Positions 6,927-7,821 of a stretch of DNA of 7,821 nt are shown one piece after another; positions within the stretch are counted from its first letter, which is position 1, and the number at the start of each line of letters is the position of its first letter. The notes under the pieces are model-generated. The model saw only the letters and a program-made list of their open reading frames with translations. It had not been told where the DNA came from and did no database searches. This DNA is from RGIG7111 sp036839975 (lineage in GTDB: Bacteria; Bacillota; Clostridia; Peptostreptococcales; Anaerovoracaceae), in assembly GCA_036839975.1 (NCBI GenBank), contig DAISVU010000032.1:1-7821 (forward strand), written 5' to 3'. The translations under genes were made by a program, and so were the position numbers.

Positions 6927-7821
6927 ATGATAAATATAATAAGTTCCACGTGTAATGATATGGGGATGGTAAAAAATAATGAAAACAATCCCTTTGGTTG
7001 TGGTTCTTTCTTTCAGGGAGATGGTCATATAACGCAGGGGTATTTTTGGTTTCTGCCTCATGGAGAGCATTTTGTAATTACAAAATGTGATTTTTATTTT
7101 TTAAAAGATACAGAGCTTAGAATGCCGAACGATTCGCTTTATATCTCGCTTCGCCTCGAATATGCAAAGCATCTTCCTCCGGGCAAAATTATCGCTTACT
7201 TAGAGGAAAACGGCACCCCTGTAAATACTTTAATGCGCAAAGGAAGTCGTGTTGCTTATACCGAAGTTCTATATTCTACGTCATTCTATAAAATGCATCT
7301 CGAAACTCTTTTTACGGCACAAAAAGCAAGCCCGCTTGAGATTTTGAAAAATATGGGCGGCGAGCACAATTGGTCAGCCGAAATTATGCATGTTCTGAAA
7401 AAAATATATGCATGTTCTCTAAACGGAATGGCCGCAGAACTATATTACATAGCAGGTGCTTATGCGCTGATGTCGGCGGTGCTTGAAATGGGAAATGGAA
7501 GATTGCCTAAAAAAAGTGCAGATTATGAAAGCATCGTCCATGTTATTCAGTACATTGATGATAATTTTTCACACACAATAAAATTGGCGGAACTCTCCAG
7601 ATTAGCCAATATGAGTACAACAAAGCTGAAAAATTTATTCAGGCAATTTACAGGATGTACTATTACCGAATATATTCTGTCAAAAAAAGCCGACTACGCC
7701 TCTCATTTATTGGCTGATTCTGATTTATCTATAGAGGAGCTCGCAAAGAAAGTAGGTTTTGATACTGTTGCCGGTTTTTCCACCTCGTTTAAGAAGCAAA
7801 CCGGCATACCTCCATCAGAAT
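6927..7821 (+). CDS. AraC-family transcriptional regulator, cut by right window edge
   Basis: An open frame of 298 codons with no stop before the window ends. The C-terminal part is a typical AraC/XylS DNA-binding domain. Helix-turn-helix one spans about 217-242 (IKLAELSRLANMSTTKLKNLF). Helix-turn-helix two spans about 268-296 (SIEELAKKVGFDTVAGFSTSF, then KKQTGIPPSE). This is near the usual end of the family, so only a few to about 20 residues are probably missing. The first ~190 residues have no strong match I can name and presumably sense a ligand. ATG at 6927 is preceded by a modest GGTGAT. The gene is divergent from the transport operon, the usual layout for a local regulator; YbtA, which controls yersiniabactin uptake genes, is a functional analogy. 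Activation or repression cannot be decided from sequence. Confidence 0.9.
   Translation, partial: MINIISSTCNDMGMVKNNENNPFGCGSFFQGDGHITQGYFWFLPHGEHFVITKCDFYFLKDTELRMPNDSLYISLRLEYAKHLPPGKIIAYLEENGTPVNTLMRKGSRVAYTEVLYSTSFYKMHLETLFTAQKASPLEILKNMGGEHNWSAEIMHVLKKIYACSLNGMAAELYYIAGAYALMSAVLEMGNGRLPKKSADYESIVHVIQYIDDNFSHTIKLAELSRLANMSTTKLKNLFRQFTGCTITEYILSKKADYASHLLADSDLSIEELAKKVGFDTVAGFSTSFKKQTGIPPSE
7068..7087. repeat. Perfect 20-bp palindrome inside the AraC-family gene
   Basis: CATTTTGTAATTACAAAATG equals its own reverse complement. It lies in codons of about 48-54 of the regulator and about 140 bp past the start codon. It has no T-run and would not act as a terminator. It could be a binding site or chance in AT-rich DNA. 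Confidence 0.6.

Noticed and set aside
6822..7070. 82-aa frame on the - strand across the divergent promoter region
   Set aside because: It runs antisense to the start of the AraC-family gene and over the promoters; it has no convincing ribosome binding site or homology.
1..7821. CRISPR arrays, tRNA, rRNA, riboswitch or insertion sequence ends
   Set aside because: No regularly spaced repeats, cloverleaf-like stretches or long leader structures were seen; the leader before EcfT is too short for a known riboswitch.

Overview
The window looks like accessory DNA from a low-to-moderate GC Firmicute. The coding is AT-leaning, genes are tightly packed with strong AGGAGG-type ribosome binding sites, and the left edge carries recognisable pieces of a Tn916-family integrative element. 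The host species cannot be told from this sequence.

Layout from right to left, which is the direction of transcription for most of it. (1) At 6927-7821 on the + strand is an AraC-family regulator that runs off the right edge. (2) At 6761-6926 is a divergent control region with two overlapping promoter candidates and an imperfect dyad. (3) At 6760-486 on the - strand is one five-gene transport operon: an ECF transmembrane component (EcfT), a fused double ECF ATPase, an MptD/Trep_Strep-type ECF S component, and two ABC half-transporters of the exporter fold. The genes overlap or nearly touch, so they are very likely co-transcribed and translationally coupled. (4) At about 293-324 is an intrinsic terminator that can end this operon. 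(5) At 1-330 on the - strand are remnants of a Tn916-type recombination module. A small Tn916 Orf8-like gene breaks off in the middle and is followed directly by an integrase (Int) reading frame that has lost its first ~30 residues. The xis gene that normally lies between them is absent.

Working model (inference): the regulator senses a small ligand and controls uptake. The EcfT, double-ATPase and S proteins form a dedicated (Group I) ECF importer. The two half-transporters form a heterodimer that handles the same or a related substrate. Exporter-fold pairs of the YbtP/YbtQ and IrtA/IrtB type, which import iron-siderophore complexes and in Yersinia are controlled by an AraC-type regulator, are the nearest known analogy. 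Iron-chelate or heme-like uptake is therefore a reasonable first guess, but nothing in the sequence proves the substrate. The set probably travelled as cargo of an integrative element whose recombination end has since been damaged by deletion, or is seen here at a rearranged junction.
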